Positions 7,019-13,848 of a DNA stretch of 13,849 nucleotides are shown piece after piece. The notes beneath the pieces were generated by a model. It searched no databases. It was not told the DNA's origin and saw only the letters and a list, made by a program, of their open reading frames with translations. Both the position numbers and the translations under genes were made by a program. This DNA is from AP-15 sp035503615 (GTDB taxonomy: Bacteria > Pseudomonadota > Alphaproteobacteria > ATCC43930 > CGMCC-115725). Position 1 is the stretch's first letter. Each line of letters begins with the position of its first letter. The DNA is taken from assembly GCA_035503615.1 (NCBI GenBank), contig DATJTI010000075.1, forward strand, positions 1 to 13,849, in the 5' to 3' direction.

Positions 7019-7501
7019 TCAGGAGACGAGGCAGTTTCCGCCGCTCTTCGGATTGTCGGGTTTGGCGTCGGGGGTCGTGAACGGCACCCCTTCGCCGGGA
7101 CGGGTGCCGATTTTCACGAGGTCGCTCGCCATCGGCGGCTTTGCCGGATCGCGCCCGGCGATGATCGTGCCGCCCGAGACGCGCTCATTGCGCGCCGGCC
7201 ACAAAAATTCGAACCCGGTGATGCGGCGGCCGGTGCCGCTTGGAATGTAGATCGGACCGGACAGGCGGAAGATGTGCTTGCCGGGTCCGCTCGCGCCGAT
7301 CTCACTCCCGATCGGGCGGCCGGTCTGCGCCCAGACGATATCGTCGCCGCGAAACCAGGCGTTGAGAGCCGCGGTGTCGTCATGGGTGCCGTCGCCCCAC
7401 AAGACGAGTGTGGTGACGGCGCATCTGGCAGACCCGGTCCCGGCCCAGGCCGGCACGGCACCGAATAGGATCGCGCACAGAAGGGCGAGGATGCGGGTCA
7501 T
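7019..7501 (-). CDS. Short secreted protein with a pectate-lyase-like beta-helix N-cap
   Basis: A 160-residue protein with a clear Sec signal peptide (MTRILALLCAILFGAVPAWA, cleavage after AWA). The mature part opens with VLWGDGTHDDTAALNAWF, matching the GDGxxDDTxAL signature that caps right-handed beta-helix proteins of the pectate lyase 3/tailspike type. It continues with PIYIPSGTGRRITGFEFLWP and VSGGTIIAGRDP, which look like the first rungs of such a helix, but then stops after a Pro/Gly-rich tail with one Cys. Full-length enzymes of that fold are several hundred residues, so catalysis is unlikely; it may be a truncated remnant or a small structural protein. It starts 21 bases after the stop of the upstream hydroxylase gene on the same strand and could be co-transcribed with it. 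The ribosome site is weak. I do not recognise a specific function. Confidence 0.72.
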   Translation of the reverse strand: MTRILALLCAILFGAVPAWAGTGSARCAVTTLVLWGDGTHDDTAALNAWFRGDDIVWAQTGRPIGSEIGASGPGKHIFRLSGPIYIPSGTGRRITGFEFLWPARNERVSGGTIIAGRDPAKPPMASDLVKIGTRPGEGVPFTTPDAKPDNPKSGGNCLVS

Positions 7502-7522
7502 CGGCCGCGCTCTGCCGCGGGC

Positions 7523-9016
7523 CTAGCCATTACCGCCCGCCACCGGGATCGCGACTTGGCGACGCGGCGACCACGGCACCTCACGCAGATGTTCGAGGTC
7601 GATCCGCGGCATCGCCACGCTCAGCAGGCCGGCGACGCGGTTGGCAAGATCGCTATAGCCGTCAAAATTGCGGCGCAACCGGCCGCGCCAGGCGGGGGTG
7701 CCGCCGCTCGCATGCAGTTCGAACGCGGATTCGCGTCCGTCGAGCGCCGAGGACACGTGATCCCAGGCCATCTGCAACAATGCTGCACGCTGCAGCGCAC
7801 TATAACCGCCGCCGCCAAACGCCTGGGCGAGACCCTCGGCCACCTCGGGGGCGGCGAGGTCCCGGTCGGATGGGGCGACCACCAGCGACGAGCCGGGCAC
7901 GATCCGCAGGATCTCGTCCATGCGCGGGCGGGCCCGCAGAATCGCCAGGCCGCCGGCGGCGAGGTGCGCGTGATTCGGAACGCAGTAGCCGCTGGCGGTA
8001 AAGTGCGGATCGCGCTCGCAAGCGACGAGGCAGCTGCGCACCATCTGCACGTCCGTCGCCAGATCGATGAGGTATTCGATCGTCTGCTCGTGCCGGGCGA
8101 GGCTCATCGCGTGCGCCAGCGCCAGCGCCAGGCCGAGCGTGAACTCGGCCTTCGACAGCCAGCCATGCACATGGTGCCAGATCAGCCAGCGCACCACCGG
8201 CTCGGGCGACTGGCCGAGCAGAAACACCTGCTCCCACGGGATGAACACGTCGTCGAGCCAGATCTGGCCATCGAGCTCGTCAAAGCGGCTCGACAGCGGC
8301 GCCATGAACGGGTTGGCCTCACGCACCGCGATCTTGCGGCACAGGATCGTCACTCCGGGGGCGGCGACCGGGACGACAAAGGTCGCGAAATGCTCGCCGA
8401 GCTTCAGACCGGAAACGCTGCCGACATAGACATCCTCGGCATAGGCGGGGCTCGTATGCATGCCGATCTTGCCGCTGACGACGATCCCGGCATCGGTTTC
8501 GCGCACGATCCGCAACGCGGCGCGCTCGACCGGGTCCTCACGCAGGCGATAGCCGATCGTCGGGGCGCCGCCGCAAAAGGTCAAAAACCGCCCGGTTTCA
8601 GCGATCATCTCCCGGTAGCGGCCGGCACTGGCGATCTGTTCCGCCGACACCGCGGATTCCTGCGCTGAAGCGAGGATGCCGAGCGCGATCATATGGCCGT
8701 AGCATGGGGTGTGGGTGATGTTGCCCGCAGACAGGAACGTCGTCGCGGCAAAGAACCTCCCCATGCCGCCGAGGTCGTCGGCGCTCCTGGGCACGGCATA
8801 GGCCCAAGGGGCGCCGTCCTGCGGCCGCAACACGATATCGCGCCAAGTCGGGTCGCGCCCAGCCGGATCGCGCAACAGATCGTACCAGGCGACATATTCG
8901 TCGACCATCGCGCGGGTCGCCGGATGCGTGGTCACATCGTCGATCAGGCCCTCGCCCATGACCCATACGCGGCGGCCGTCACGCAATGCCCGCCGGTATT
9001 CCGCTCCTGTCCGCAT
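7523..9016 (-). CDS. HpaB/PvcC-family FAD-dependent monooxygenase (4-hydroxyphenylacetate 3-monooxygenase-like)
   Basis: A 497-residue protein of the 4-hydroxyphenylacetate 3-hydroxylase/4-hydroxybutyryl-CoA dehydratase superfamily, which has an acyl-CoA-dehydrogenase fold. The N-terminus MRTGAEYRRALRDGRRVWVMGE is the usual family opening. Landmarks are PRSADDLGGMGRFF, FLSAGNITHTPCYGHMIALG, IVVSGKIGMHTSPAYAEDVYV (flavin-contact region), the substrate loop around FATFVVPVAAPGVTILCRK, FDELDGQIWLDDVFIPWEQVFLLG, and the C-terminal helices with AFGGGGYSALQRAALLQMAWDH. Members with this layout hydroxylate phenols using reduced FAD supplied by a separate reductase (HpaC-type). No reductase gene and no meta-cleavage genes are in the window, so the substrate is open. 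It lacks the CxxC/Cys-rich cluster pattern expected of the 4-hydroxybutyryl-CoA dehydratase, which argues for the monooxygenase branch. GGGGAAG precedes the ATG at a suitable distance. Confidence 0.87.
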   Translation of the reverse strand: MRTGAEYRRALRDGRRVWVMGEGLIDDVTTHPATRAMVDEYVAWYDLLRDPAGRDPTWRDIVLRPQDGAPWAYAVPRSADDLGGMGRFFAATTFLSAGNITHTPCYGHMIALGILASAQESAVSAEQIASAGRYREMIAETGRFLTFCGGAPTIGYRLREDPVERAALRIVRETDAGIVVSGKIGMHTSPAYAEDVYVGSVSGLKLGEHFATFVVPVAAPGVTILCRKIAVREANPFMAPLSSRFDELDGQIWLDDVFIPWEQVFLLGQSPEPVVRWLIWHHVHGWLSKAEFTLGLALALAHAMSLARHEQTIEYLIDLATDVQMVRSCLVACERDPHFTASGYCVPNHAHLAAGGLAILRARPRMDEILRIVPGSSLVVAPSDRDLAAPEVAEGLAQAFGGGGYSALQRAALLQMAWDHVSSALDGRESAFELHASGGTPAWRGRLRRNFDGYSDLANRVAGLLSVAMPRIDLEHLREVPWSPRRQVAIPVAGGNG

Positions 9017-9133
9017 CGCGTCTTCCCCGTTTGGGCCTGCACGCCGTCGACAGATGTAGCCCCGGGCGACGTGCCGGCCAATCGGCGAATGCGCCCGCGC
9101 CGAAGATGCGGTGCGTCGCCGCCATCCTCCGTC

Positions 9134-9162
9134 ACCCGAGGCGCCCCCTTACCCGAGGCGCC
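9134..9162. repeat. 12-base direct repeat across the pyrC stop codon
   Basis: acccgaggcgcc occurs at 9134-9145 and 9151-9162. The second copy includes the last pyrC codons and part of its stop; the first lies just downstream of the gene. It looks like a small local duplication and shows no terminator structure. Confidence 0.6.
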
Positions 9163-10180
9163 AGCGCAGGGTTTCGCCGGCGCGGAACGGGACAACGACA
9201 TTCTCGCCGGCGCCGACCTGCTCGGGCATACGCACCGCCTCGCGCCGCAGCGTCACCCGCGCGTCATTGACCGGCAGGCGATAGAATGCCGGGCCATTTA
9301 GCGCGGCGAAGGCTTCGAGCCGGTCGAGCGCGCCTTCCTCCTCGAACACTTCGGCATAGAGCTCGAGTGCGCGGGGGGCGGTGAAGATTCCGGCGCAACC
9401 GCAGGCGGTCTCTTTGGCCGGCCGGGGATGCGGCGCGCTGTCGGTGCCGAGAAAGTAATGGGGGTCGCCCGAAGTCGCGGCTCGGCGCAGCGCTTGCCGA
9501 TGCGGTTCGCGCTTGGCGATCGGCAGACAATAAAGATGCGGCCGGATGCCGCCGGCAAACAATGCGTTGCGGTTGATGACGAGGTGATGGACGGTGATCG
9601 TTGCCGCCAGGTTCGCCGTGGCAGCACCGACATAGGCGACGGCCTCCATGGTCGTGATGTGCTCGAGCACGATGCGCAATTCGGGCAGCCGCCGGCGCAA
9701 CGGGTCGAGCACCCGCCCGATGAACACCGCCTCGCGATCGAAAATGTCGATCTCGGGATCGGTGGCCTCGCCATGGACCAGCAATGGCATGCCGATCTCG
9801 GCCATGCGTTCCAATACCGGCCGCACGCGATCGAGGTCGCTGACGCCGGCGGCGGAATTGGTCGTTGCATGCGCCGGGTAGAGCTTGACCGCGGCGAACA
9901 CGCCTTCCTCGTAGCCGCGGGCGATCTCCGCAGGGTCGGTCGTGTCGGTCAGATAGCAGGTCATCAGCGGGGTGAAACCGCTGCCCTCCGGCAGCGCCTT
10001 GAGGATCCGCTGGCGATAGGCGCGCGCCGCAGCGACGGTGCATAATGGCGGCACCAGATTGGGCATCACGATCGCGCGAGCGAACTGGCGCGCAGTATAA
10101 GGCAGCACCTGTGCCAGCATTGCGCCATCGCGCAGATGGACGTGCCAATCGTCGGGGCGACACAGCGTGACTCGGTCCAT
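9149..10180 (-). CDS. pyrC: Dihydroorotase, type II (PyrC)
   Basis: Cytoplasmic zinc enzyme of pyrimidine synthesis that cyclises N-carbamoyl-aspartate to dihydroorotate. At 343 residues it matches E. coli PyrC (348) end to end. The metal ligands are visible: H13 and H15 in DDWHVHLRDG, the lysine to be carboxylated, K99, in AVKLYPAHATTNS, H136 in LLVHGE, H174 in LEHITT, and the catalytic D247 in GTDSAPH. Other strong blocks are IVMPNLVPP, TPLMTCYLTD, DIDIFDREA-like IDIFDREAVFI, GGIRPHLYCLPI, ETACGCAGIF and the closing PFRAGETLRW. ATG 10180 is chosen because it fits the family N-terminus; ATG 10204 would add eight charged residues without a ribosome site, and the frame continues far upstream only as an antisense shadow of the thiolase gene. 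No other pyrimidine gene is nearby. Confidence 0.97.
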   Translation of the reverse strand: MDRVTLCRPDDWHVHLRDGAMLAQVLPYTARQFARAIVMPNLVPPLCTVAAARAYRQRILKALPEGSGFTPLMTCYLTDTTDPAEIARGYEEGVFAAVKLYPAHATTNSAAGVSDLDRVRPVLERMAEIGMPLLVHGEATDPEIDIFDREAVFIGRVLDPLRRRLPELRIVLEHITTMEAVAYVGAATANLAATITVHHLVINRNALFAGGIRPHLYCLPIAKREPHRQALRRAATSGDPHYFLGTDSAPHPRPAKETACGCAGIFTAPRALELYAEVFEEEGALDRLEAFAALNGPAFYRLPVNDARVTLRREAVRMPEQVGAGENVVVPFRAGETLRWRLG

Positions 10181-10267
10181 TCTCTTCGCCGTTTTCCTGC
10201 CCATATCAGCATAGGCCAGGTGCCGGTGCGCTGGCCATGGCGGCGCGATGGAGGTCGGAGGGCGGCA
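10181..10267. other. Divergent intergenic region between pyrC and the thiolase gene
   Basis: These 87 bases separate two genes read outward, so promoters for one or both must lie here or slightly inside the genes. I see no convincing -35/-10 pair, operator palindrome or pyrimidine attenuator. The only clear element is the ribosome site GGAGGG at 10257-10262. Confidence 0.45.
10257..10262 (+). promoter_or_regulatory. Ribosome binding site GGAGGG for the thiolase gene
   Basis: GGAGGG lies 5 bases before ATG 10268. It sets the thiolase start and rejects the longer frame from 10136, which would overlap the pyrC start and add 44 residues with no thiolase similarity. Confidence 0.7.
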
Positions 10268-11437
10268 ATGAGCGGATGCATCGTCGGCTGGGCGCATTCG
10301 AAGTTCGGCAAGCACGACGGCAAAAGCATCGAGGAGCTGATCGTCGAGGTGACCCGAGCAGCACTCGCCGATGCCGGGATCGCCGCCGCCGATATCGATA
10401 CCGTCTATGTCGGCACGATGAACGGCGGCTTTGTGCGCCAGGAATTTCCGGCTTCGCTGGTGTTTCAGGCCGATCCCGGCTTCCGCTTCAAGCCGGCGAC
10501 GCGGGTCGAGAATGCCTGCGCCACCGGCTCGGCCGCGATCCATCAGGGGCTGAACGCGATTGCCGCCGGCAAGGCGCGACTGGCACTCGTCGTCGGCGTC
10601 GAAAAGATGACCGAAATCGGCGGCGCGCAAATCGGCGACATCCTGCTCGGCGCCAGCTATCGCCAGGAGGAAGATGCGACCCCCGGCGGATTTGCCGGGA
10701 TCTTTGGCCAGATCGCGCAGAGCTACTTCCAGCGCTATGGCGACCAGTCCGACGCACTGGCCCGGATCGCCGCGAAAAACCACAAGAATGGTGTCGACAA
10801 CCCGTTGGCCCAGATGCGCAAGGATCTCGGCTACGAATTCTGCCGCACGGTTTCCGACAAGAACCCGATCGTCGCCGGGCCGTTGAAGCGCACCGACTGC
10901 TCGCTCGTCTCGGATGGAGCGGCGGCCGTGGTTCTGGCCGACACGGCGACTGCGCTTGCAATGCGAAAGGCCGTCATCTTCCGCGCCGCCGAGCAGGTCA
11001 ACGACTTCCTGCCGATGAGCCGGCGCGATGTGATCGCGTTCGAAGGGCCGGCGCTCGCCTGGAAGCGGGCCTTGGCCGCAGCCCGTCTCGGGCTCGACGA
11101 TCTCGATCTGGTCGAGACCCATGATTGCTTCACGATCGCCGAGCTGATCGAATACGAGGCGATGGGTCTGACGCCGCCAGGCGAGGGTGCCTGCGCGATC
11201 CTCGAAGGCTGGACCGAAAAGAGCGGAAGGCTGCCGGTCAACCCGTCGGGCGGGCTCAAATCCAAGGGGCATCCGATCGGCGCCACCGGCGTGTCGATGC
11301 ATGTGCTGGCGGCAATGCAGGTGACCGGTACCGCCGGCGGCATTCAGGTGCCCGGTGCGTCGCTCGCCGGAGTCATGAACATGGGCGGTGCCGCGGTCGC
11401 CAATTTCGTCAGCATCCTCGAACCGCTGCGGGCATAG
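10268..11437 (+). CDS. Thiolase, SCPx/SCP2-type acetyl-CoA acetyltransferase-like
   Basis: A 389-residue thiolase of the sterol-carrier-protein-x branch. The nucleophile is C84 in VENACATGSAAIHQG. The second active-site elements are those of this branch: H285-D-C287 in ETHDCFTIAELIEYE and H335 in NPSGGLKSKGHPIGATG. The C-terminal end NMGGAAVANFVSILEP lacks the CxG cysteine of classical FadA/AtoB thiolases, which is normal for SCPx-type enzymes where the HDCF cysteine takes that role. It probably works in cytoplasmic acyl-CoA breakdown or condensation; chain length and substrate are not visible. Proteins of this branch often pair with a small DUF35/OB-fold acyl-CoA-binding partner, but none is encoded on either side here. 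It is read divergently from pyrC and converges on the small membrane protein gene. Confidence 0.93.
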   Translation: MSGCIVGWAHSKFGKHDGKSIEELIVEVTRAALADAGIAAADIDTVYVGTMNGGFVRQEFPASLVFQADPGFRFKPATRVENACATGSAAIHQGLNAIAAGKARLALVVGVEKMTEIGGAQIGDILLGASYRQEEDATPGGFAGIFGQIAQSYFQRYGDQSDALARIAAKNHKNGVDNPLAQMRKDLGYEFCRTVSDKNPIVAGPLKRTDCSLVSDGAAAVVLADTATALAMRKAVIFRAAEQVNDFLPMSRRDVIAFEGPALAWKRALAAARLGLDDLDLVETHDCFTIAELIEYEAMGLTPPGEGACAILEGWTEKSGRLPVNPSGGLKSKGHPIGATGVSMHVLAAMQVTGTAGGIQVPGASLAGVMNMGGAAVANFVSILEPLRA

Positions 11438-11441
11438 CCCG

Positions 11442-11472
11442 GCATCGCCGCATCACTGGGGCGAGGCAATGC
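11442..11472. terminator. Possible imperfect hairpin between convergent genes
   Basis: GCATCGCCGC (11442-11451) can pair with GCGAGGCAATGC (11461-11472), giving about eight pairs with two mismatches. It lies in the 45-base gap between the thiolase and the small membrane protein, which face each other. There is no T run on either strand, so this is a weak terminator candidate only. Confidence 0.25.
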
Positions 11473-11482
11473 GGGATGGGGA

Positions 11483-11629
11483 TCAGCCGACGAGAAAGGA
11501 TACCGGGATCATCACCGCCGCCACCTTGAGCGACCAGACCCAGCCCTCCGCGTAGACCAGGCCGACAAGGGCCATGGCGCAGGCGATCAGCACGGCCTGC
11601 CGTGGCGGAATCTCGATGCGGCGACGCAT
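11483..11629 (-). CDS. Small two-helix membrane protein (48 aa)
   Basis: A complete ATG-to-TGA frame of 48 codons. It begins with a basic head MRRRIEIPPRQ, followed by two hydrophobic segments, AVLIACAMALVGLVYA (13-28) and a second one around VWSLKVAAVMIPVSFLVG (31-48), joined by the short loop EGW. This layout is of a helical hairpin with the basic N-terminus inside. An in-frame stop lies four codons upstream, so the frame cannot extend. No strong ribosome site precedes it. The gene lies downstream of the creatininase gene on the same strand, 149 bases away, and could be a separate unit. The coding call rests on the well-formed hydrophobic pattern in an otherwise gene-free stretch; no function is known to me. 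Confidence 0.58.
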   Translation of the reverse strand: MRRRIEIPPRQAVLIACAMALVGLVYAEGWVWSLKVAAVMIPVSFLVG

Positions 11630-11687
11630 GCGCCGATGCTAGCACGGGGTCGCTGCGACAACCATTGCCGGCGGGTCTTCCACAATG

Positions 11688-11733
11688 TCGCAGCCGGCCA
11701 CAGCGTTGCGTCGCAGCCGGCCACGGCGTCGCG
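11688..11733. repeat. Two tandem 23-base copies between genes
   Basis: Copies at 11688-11710 and 11711-11733 differ at two positions; both begin tcgcagccggccac. They lie in the 149-base gap between the creatininase gene and the small membrane protein gene. No hairpin or known repeat family was recognised. Confidence 0.7.
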
Positions 11734-11778
11734 TCGCCGCCGATGCGGCCGCGGGTCGAACGCAGCGCGAGCGGGCGG

Positions 11779-12522
11779 CTAGGCTGCGACCCAGGCGAGA
11801 TAATCCTTGGCAAGTGCTGCAACAGCCGCCTCGTAAAGCCGCTTTCCGGCTTCCGGGGTCGCCAGCGCCGAGTTGGAGCCGATCCGGCCATCCGGGAAGT
11901 TGCGCCGATATTCGGCAGCGTCGGAAAATTCGCCGCGCGGGGCGATCTGCGGGTTGAGTGGTGCGGATTTGACCGCTTGCGGATAGGCGAACTGGGTCAC
12001 TGCGACCTCGCTCGGCGTCGCATGGCTGCCCTCGGCGTCGCCGTACAATTCCTTGGCCAGTTGGCCGACCCCCTGGCCGTGCCACCAATTGCGCAGCCGG
12101 CATTTGAGCGGCCCGGCTCCACCATCGGGCGACAGGCTGCGCGCCGCGTAAATCTCTGAAAAGGCGGCGGCGATCGTCGCGATGTTGCCGCCATGCCCGT
12201 TGATGAAATAGAAGCGTTCGAAACCATGATGCGCCAGCGATTCGACGATATCGCGCAGCACCGCGATCAGCGTGCTCGGCCGCAGCGTGATCGAGCCGGG
12301 AAACGCCATATGATGCTGCGCCATGCCGACGCCGATGGTCGGGCCGACCAAGGCGCCGGTCTCCTCGCCGACGCCGCGGGCGATCAGCTCGGCACAGATC
12401 GCGTCGGTGCCGATCACCCCCACCGGCCCGTGCTGCTCGGTCGAGCCGATCGGCAGGATGATGCCGTGGCTCGTCTGAAGATAGGCCTCGACTTCCGGCC
12501 AAGTCTGCAAGTGCAGCTGCAT
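11779..12522 (-). CDS. Creatininase-family amidohydrolase
   Basis: A 247-residue member of the creatininase/creatinine amidohydrolase family, a cytoplasmic metal-dependent hydrolase group that acts on cyclic amides such as creatinine and on formylated or formamide-type intermediates. The metal ligands are in the expected order: E29 and H31 in PIGSTEQHGP, D40 in GTDA, H110 in FINGHGGN, and E172 in HATPSEVAV. The motif GMAQHHMAFPGSITL (66-80) is also typical. The length matches the family. A strong ribosome site, AGGAGG, precedes ATG 12522 by 7 bases, and longer frames upstream run into trmJ without support. It lies 106 bases downstream of trmJ on the same strand. The physiological substrate cannot be set, since no creatinase, sarcosine oxidase or cofactor-synthesis gene is nearby. 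Confidence 0.92.
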   Translation of the reverse strand: MQLHLQTWPEVEAYLQTSHGIILPIGSTEQHGPVGVIGTDAICAELIARGVGEETGALVGPTIGVGMAQHHMAFPGSITLRPSTLIAVLRDIVESLAHHGFERFYFINGHGGNIATIAAAFSEIYAARSLSPDGGAGPLKCRLRNWWHGQGVGQLAKELYGDAEGSHATPSEVAVTQFAYPQAVKSAPLNPQIAPRGEFSDAAEYRRNFPDGRIGSNSALATPEAGKRLYEAAVAALAKDYLAWVAA

Positions 12523-12529
12523 CGTCCGA

Positions 12530-12535
12530 CCTCCT
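12530..12535 (-). promoter_or_regulatory. Ribosome binding site AGGAGG for the creatininase gene
   Basis: On the - strand AGGAGG ends 7 bases before ATG 12522. It fixes the start of the creatininase-family protein. Confidence 0.75.
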
Positions 12536-12628
12536 GTTCGTCGACCGGCAATATGCCGAATCTCGCGTGGTCCTGTCTTCCCTTGCGTCGAACGGGATCG
12601 GATGAGCGGTCCGCTCGATCGCGGCCTG

Positions 12629-13423
12629 TCAGCAATCGTCCGGCGTGCTCTGATCGGGTTTGGCGCGCTGGCGGCGGCCGGCGAAGGCCGTGACGACACC
12701 ATGCAGGGTGCGCAATTCCTGCTCGGTGCATTGGGCACGCTGGAACAGGCTGCGCAGGTTGCGCACCATGCTGGGGCGCGCCTCGCGATTGCGCAAGAAG
12801 CCGCTCTTTTCGAGCTCCTCTTCGAGATGCCCGAAGAAATTCAGCAATGCCGCCTTGTCGGCCGGCTGGGAAAGCCCGGTATGCAGCGCCTCTGCCGGCG
12901 CCCCGGCAGCGGCGGTGAACCATTCGTAGCCGACGATCAGCACCGCCTGGGCGAGGTTCAAGGACGAGAACCCCGGGTTCAGCGGCACGGTCAGGATCGT
13001 ATCGGCGAAGGTCAGGTCGTCGTTCAATAATCCGGTGCGCTCGGGCCCGAACAGCACGCCGCACGGCTGTGCGGCCGCAAGATGAGCGCGCATCTCCGCC
13101 GCCGCCCGGCGCGGTGTCACCTCGCGCCGGACCATGCCGCGGTCGCGCGCAGTCGCGGCATAGACATGCAGCAGACCGGCGATGGCACTCGGCACATCGG
13201 GATAGAGCCGCGCCCGGTCGAGCACGCCATCGGCGCCGCTGGCGGCGGCCACCGCCCGGTCCGACGGCCAGCCGTCGCGCGGCCGCACCAGTCGCAGATC
13301 GTCGAGCGCGCAGTTCATCATCGCTCGCGCCGCAGTGCCGATATTCTCGCCGAGCTGCGGCTCGACCAAGATGATCGCCGGCCCGTTGGCCTCGGCGCGC
13401 CGGCGATGGTCGGTCCCAGCCAT
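12629..13423 (-). CDS. trmJ: tRNA (cytidine/uridine-32-2'-O)-methyltransferase TrmJ
   Basis: A 264-residue SpoU/SPOUT-class methyltransferase that would methylate the ribose of nucleotide 32 in tRNA anticodon loops using S-adenosylmethionine. The three SpoU motifs are clear: motif 1 ILVEPQLGENIGTAARAMMN (18-37), with the catalytic-type N27 and R33; motif 2 LFGPERTGL (124-132); motif 3 VPLNPGFSSLNLAQAV (146-161), the knot that binds the cofactor. The C-terminal helical part (LLNFFGHLEEELEKSGFL, then RNLRSLFQRAQCTEQELRTLHGV-type sequence) is specific for the TrmJ branch over other SpoU enzymes. ATG 13423 is preferred; it begins two bases after the cysS stop. A TTG six codons earlier, overlapping cysS, is possible. 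The tight spacing implies co-expression with cysS, so both act on tRNA. Confidence 0.92.
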   Translation of the reverse strand: MAGTDHRRRAEANGPAIILVEPQLGENIGTAARAMMNCALDDLRLVRPRDGWPSDRAVAAASGADGVLDRARLYPDVPSAIAGLLHVYAATARDRGMVRREVTPRRAAAEMRAHLAAAQPCGVLFGPERTGLLNDDLTFADTILTVPLNPGFSSLNLAQAVLIVGYEWFTAAAGAPAEALHTGLSQPADKAALLNFFGHLEEELEKSGFLRNREARPSMVRNLRSLFQRAQCTEQELRTLHGVVTAFAGRRQRAKPDQSTPDDC

Positions 13424-13425
13424 GG

Positions 13426-13848
13426 TTACGCCCGACGCCAAACTGTCGTGCCGTCCGGCTTGTCCTCAAGAATGATTCCTTCCGCCGCCAGTTCGGTGCG
13501 GATCTTGTCGGCTTCGGCAAAGCGGCGCTGGCGGCGCGCCTCTGCTCGGGAGATGATGCGCTGGTCGATACTCACCTCAGCTGGAGGATGCGAGATTAGA
13601 ATCGCTCCACTTGAAGATCTCGAACTCGAAGTAGTAGGAGGAAGATGCAATATTTCGGACCCCTCATCTTGTCTATCGGACTTGGTTATTCCCTGCAGCC
13701 AGTGCATTGGGTCGGACTTGAGTATCCCCATCAATTTGGTACTTCCGAGCAGCTGCCTTTGCAGCCGTCCTCGGGCTCCAGGCTCCTTAGTTCGGTTGAT
13801 CGCCCCAGCAAGATTATGCAGATGCATGATCGCCGAGGGTGTGTTGAG
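13426..13848 (-). CDS. cysS: Cysteinyl-tRNA synthetase, C-terminal part only (runs off the window)
   Basis: The last 140 codons of a CysRS, which charges tRNA-Cys in the cytoplasm. The fragment starts with LNTPSAIMHLHNLAGAINR, matching the DDLNTP block of the helical DALR-type domain, then ILKSDPMHWLQG, and ends with the conserved tail ISRAEARRQRRFAEADKIR, ELAAEGIILEDKPDGTTVWRRA. The catalytic domain with HIGH and KMSKS motifs lies beyond the right edge. Between the two conserved parts is a linker of about 40 residues (13570-13689) with a Ser-rich core TTSSSRSSSGAILISHPP. G+C falls to about 52% from roughly 13561 leftward of the edge, against around 70-80% in trmJ next door, while the last 45 codons have normal composition. 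The gene may therefore be a mosaic. It is not visibly frameshifted. Confidence 0.9.
   Translation of the reverse strand, partial: LNTPSAIMHLHNLAGAINRTKEPGARGRLQRQLLGSTKLMGILKSDPMHWLQGITKSDRQDEGSEILHLPPTTSSSRSSSGAILISHPPAEVSIDQRIISRAEARRQRRFAEADKIRTELAAEGIILEDKPDGTTVWRRA

Noticed and set aside
7556..8668. 370-codon open frame on the + strand opposite the hydroxylase gene
   Set aside because: It is antisense to a well-supported HpaB-family gene, is Arg/His/Gly-rich with no recognisable motif, and long antisense frames are expected at this G+C content.
10181..11302. Long upstream extension of the pyrC frame to 717 codons
   Set aside because: PyrC family similarity begins at ATG 10180; the extra sequence is antisense to the thiolase gene and has no family match.
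11700..12522. Creatinine degradation gene cluster
   Set aside because: Only the creatininase-family gene is present; no creatinase, sarcosine oxidase or transport gene accompanies it, and the family has other substrates.
12604..12616. Palindrome GAGCG-GTC-CGCTC downstream of trmJ
   Set aside because: Only a 5-base stem with no T run; not enough to call a terminator or operator.
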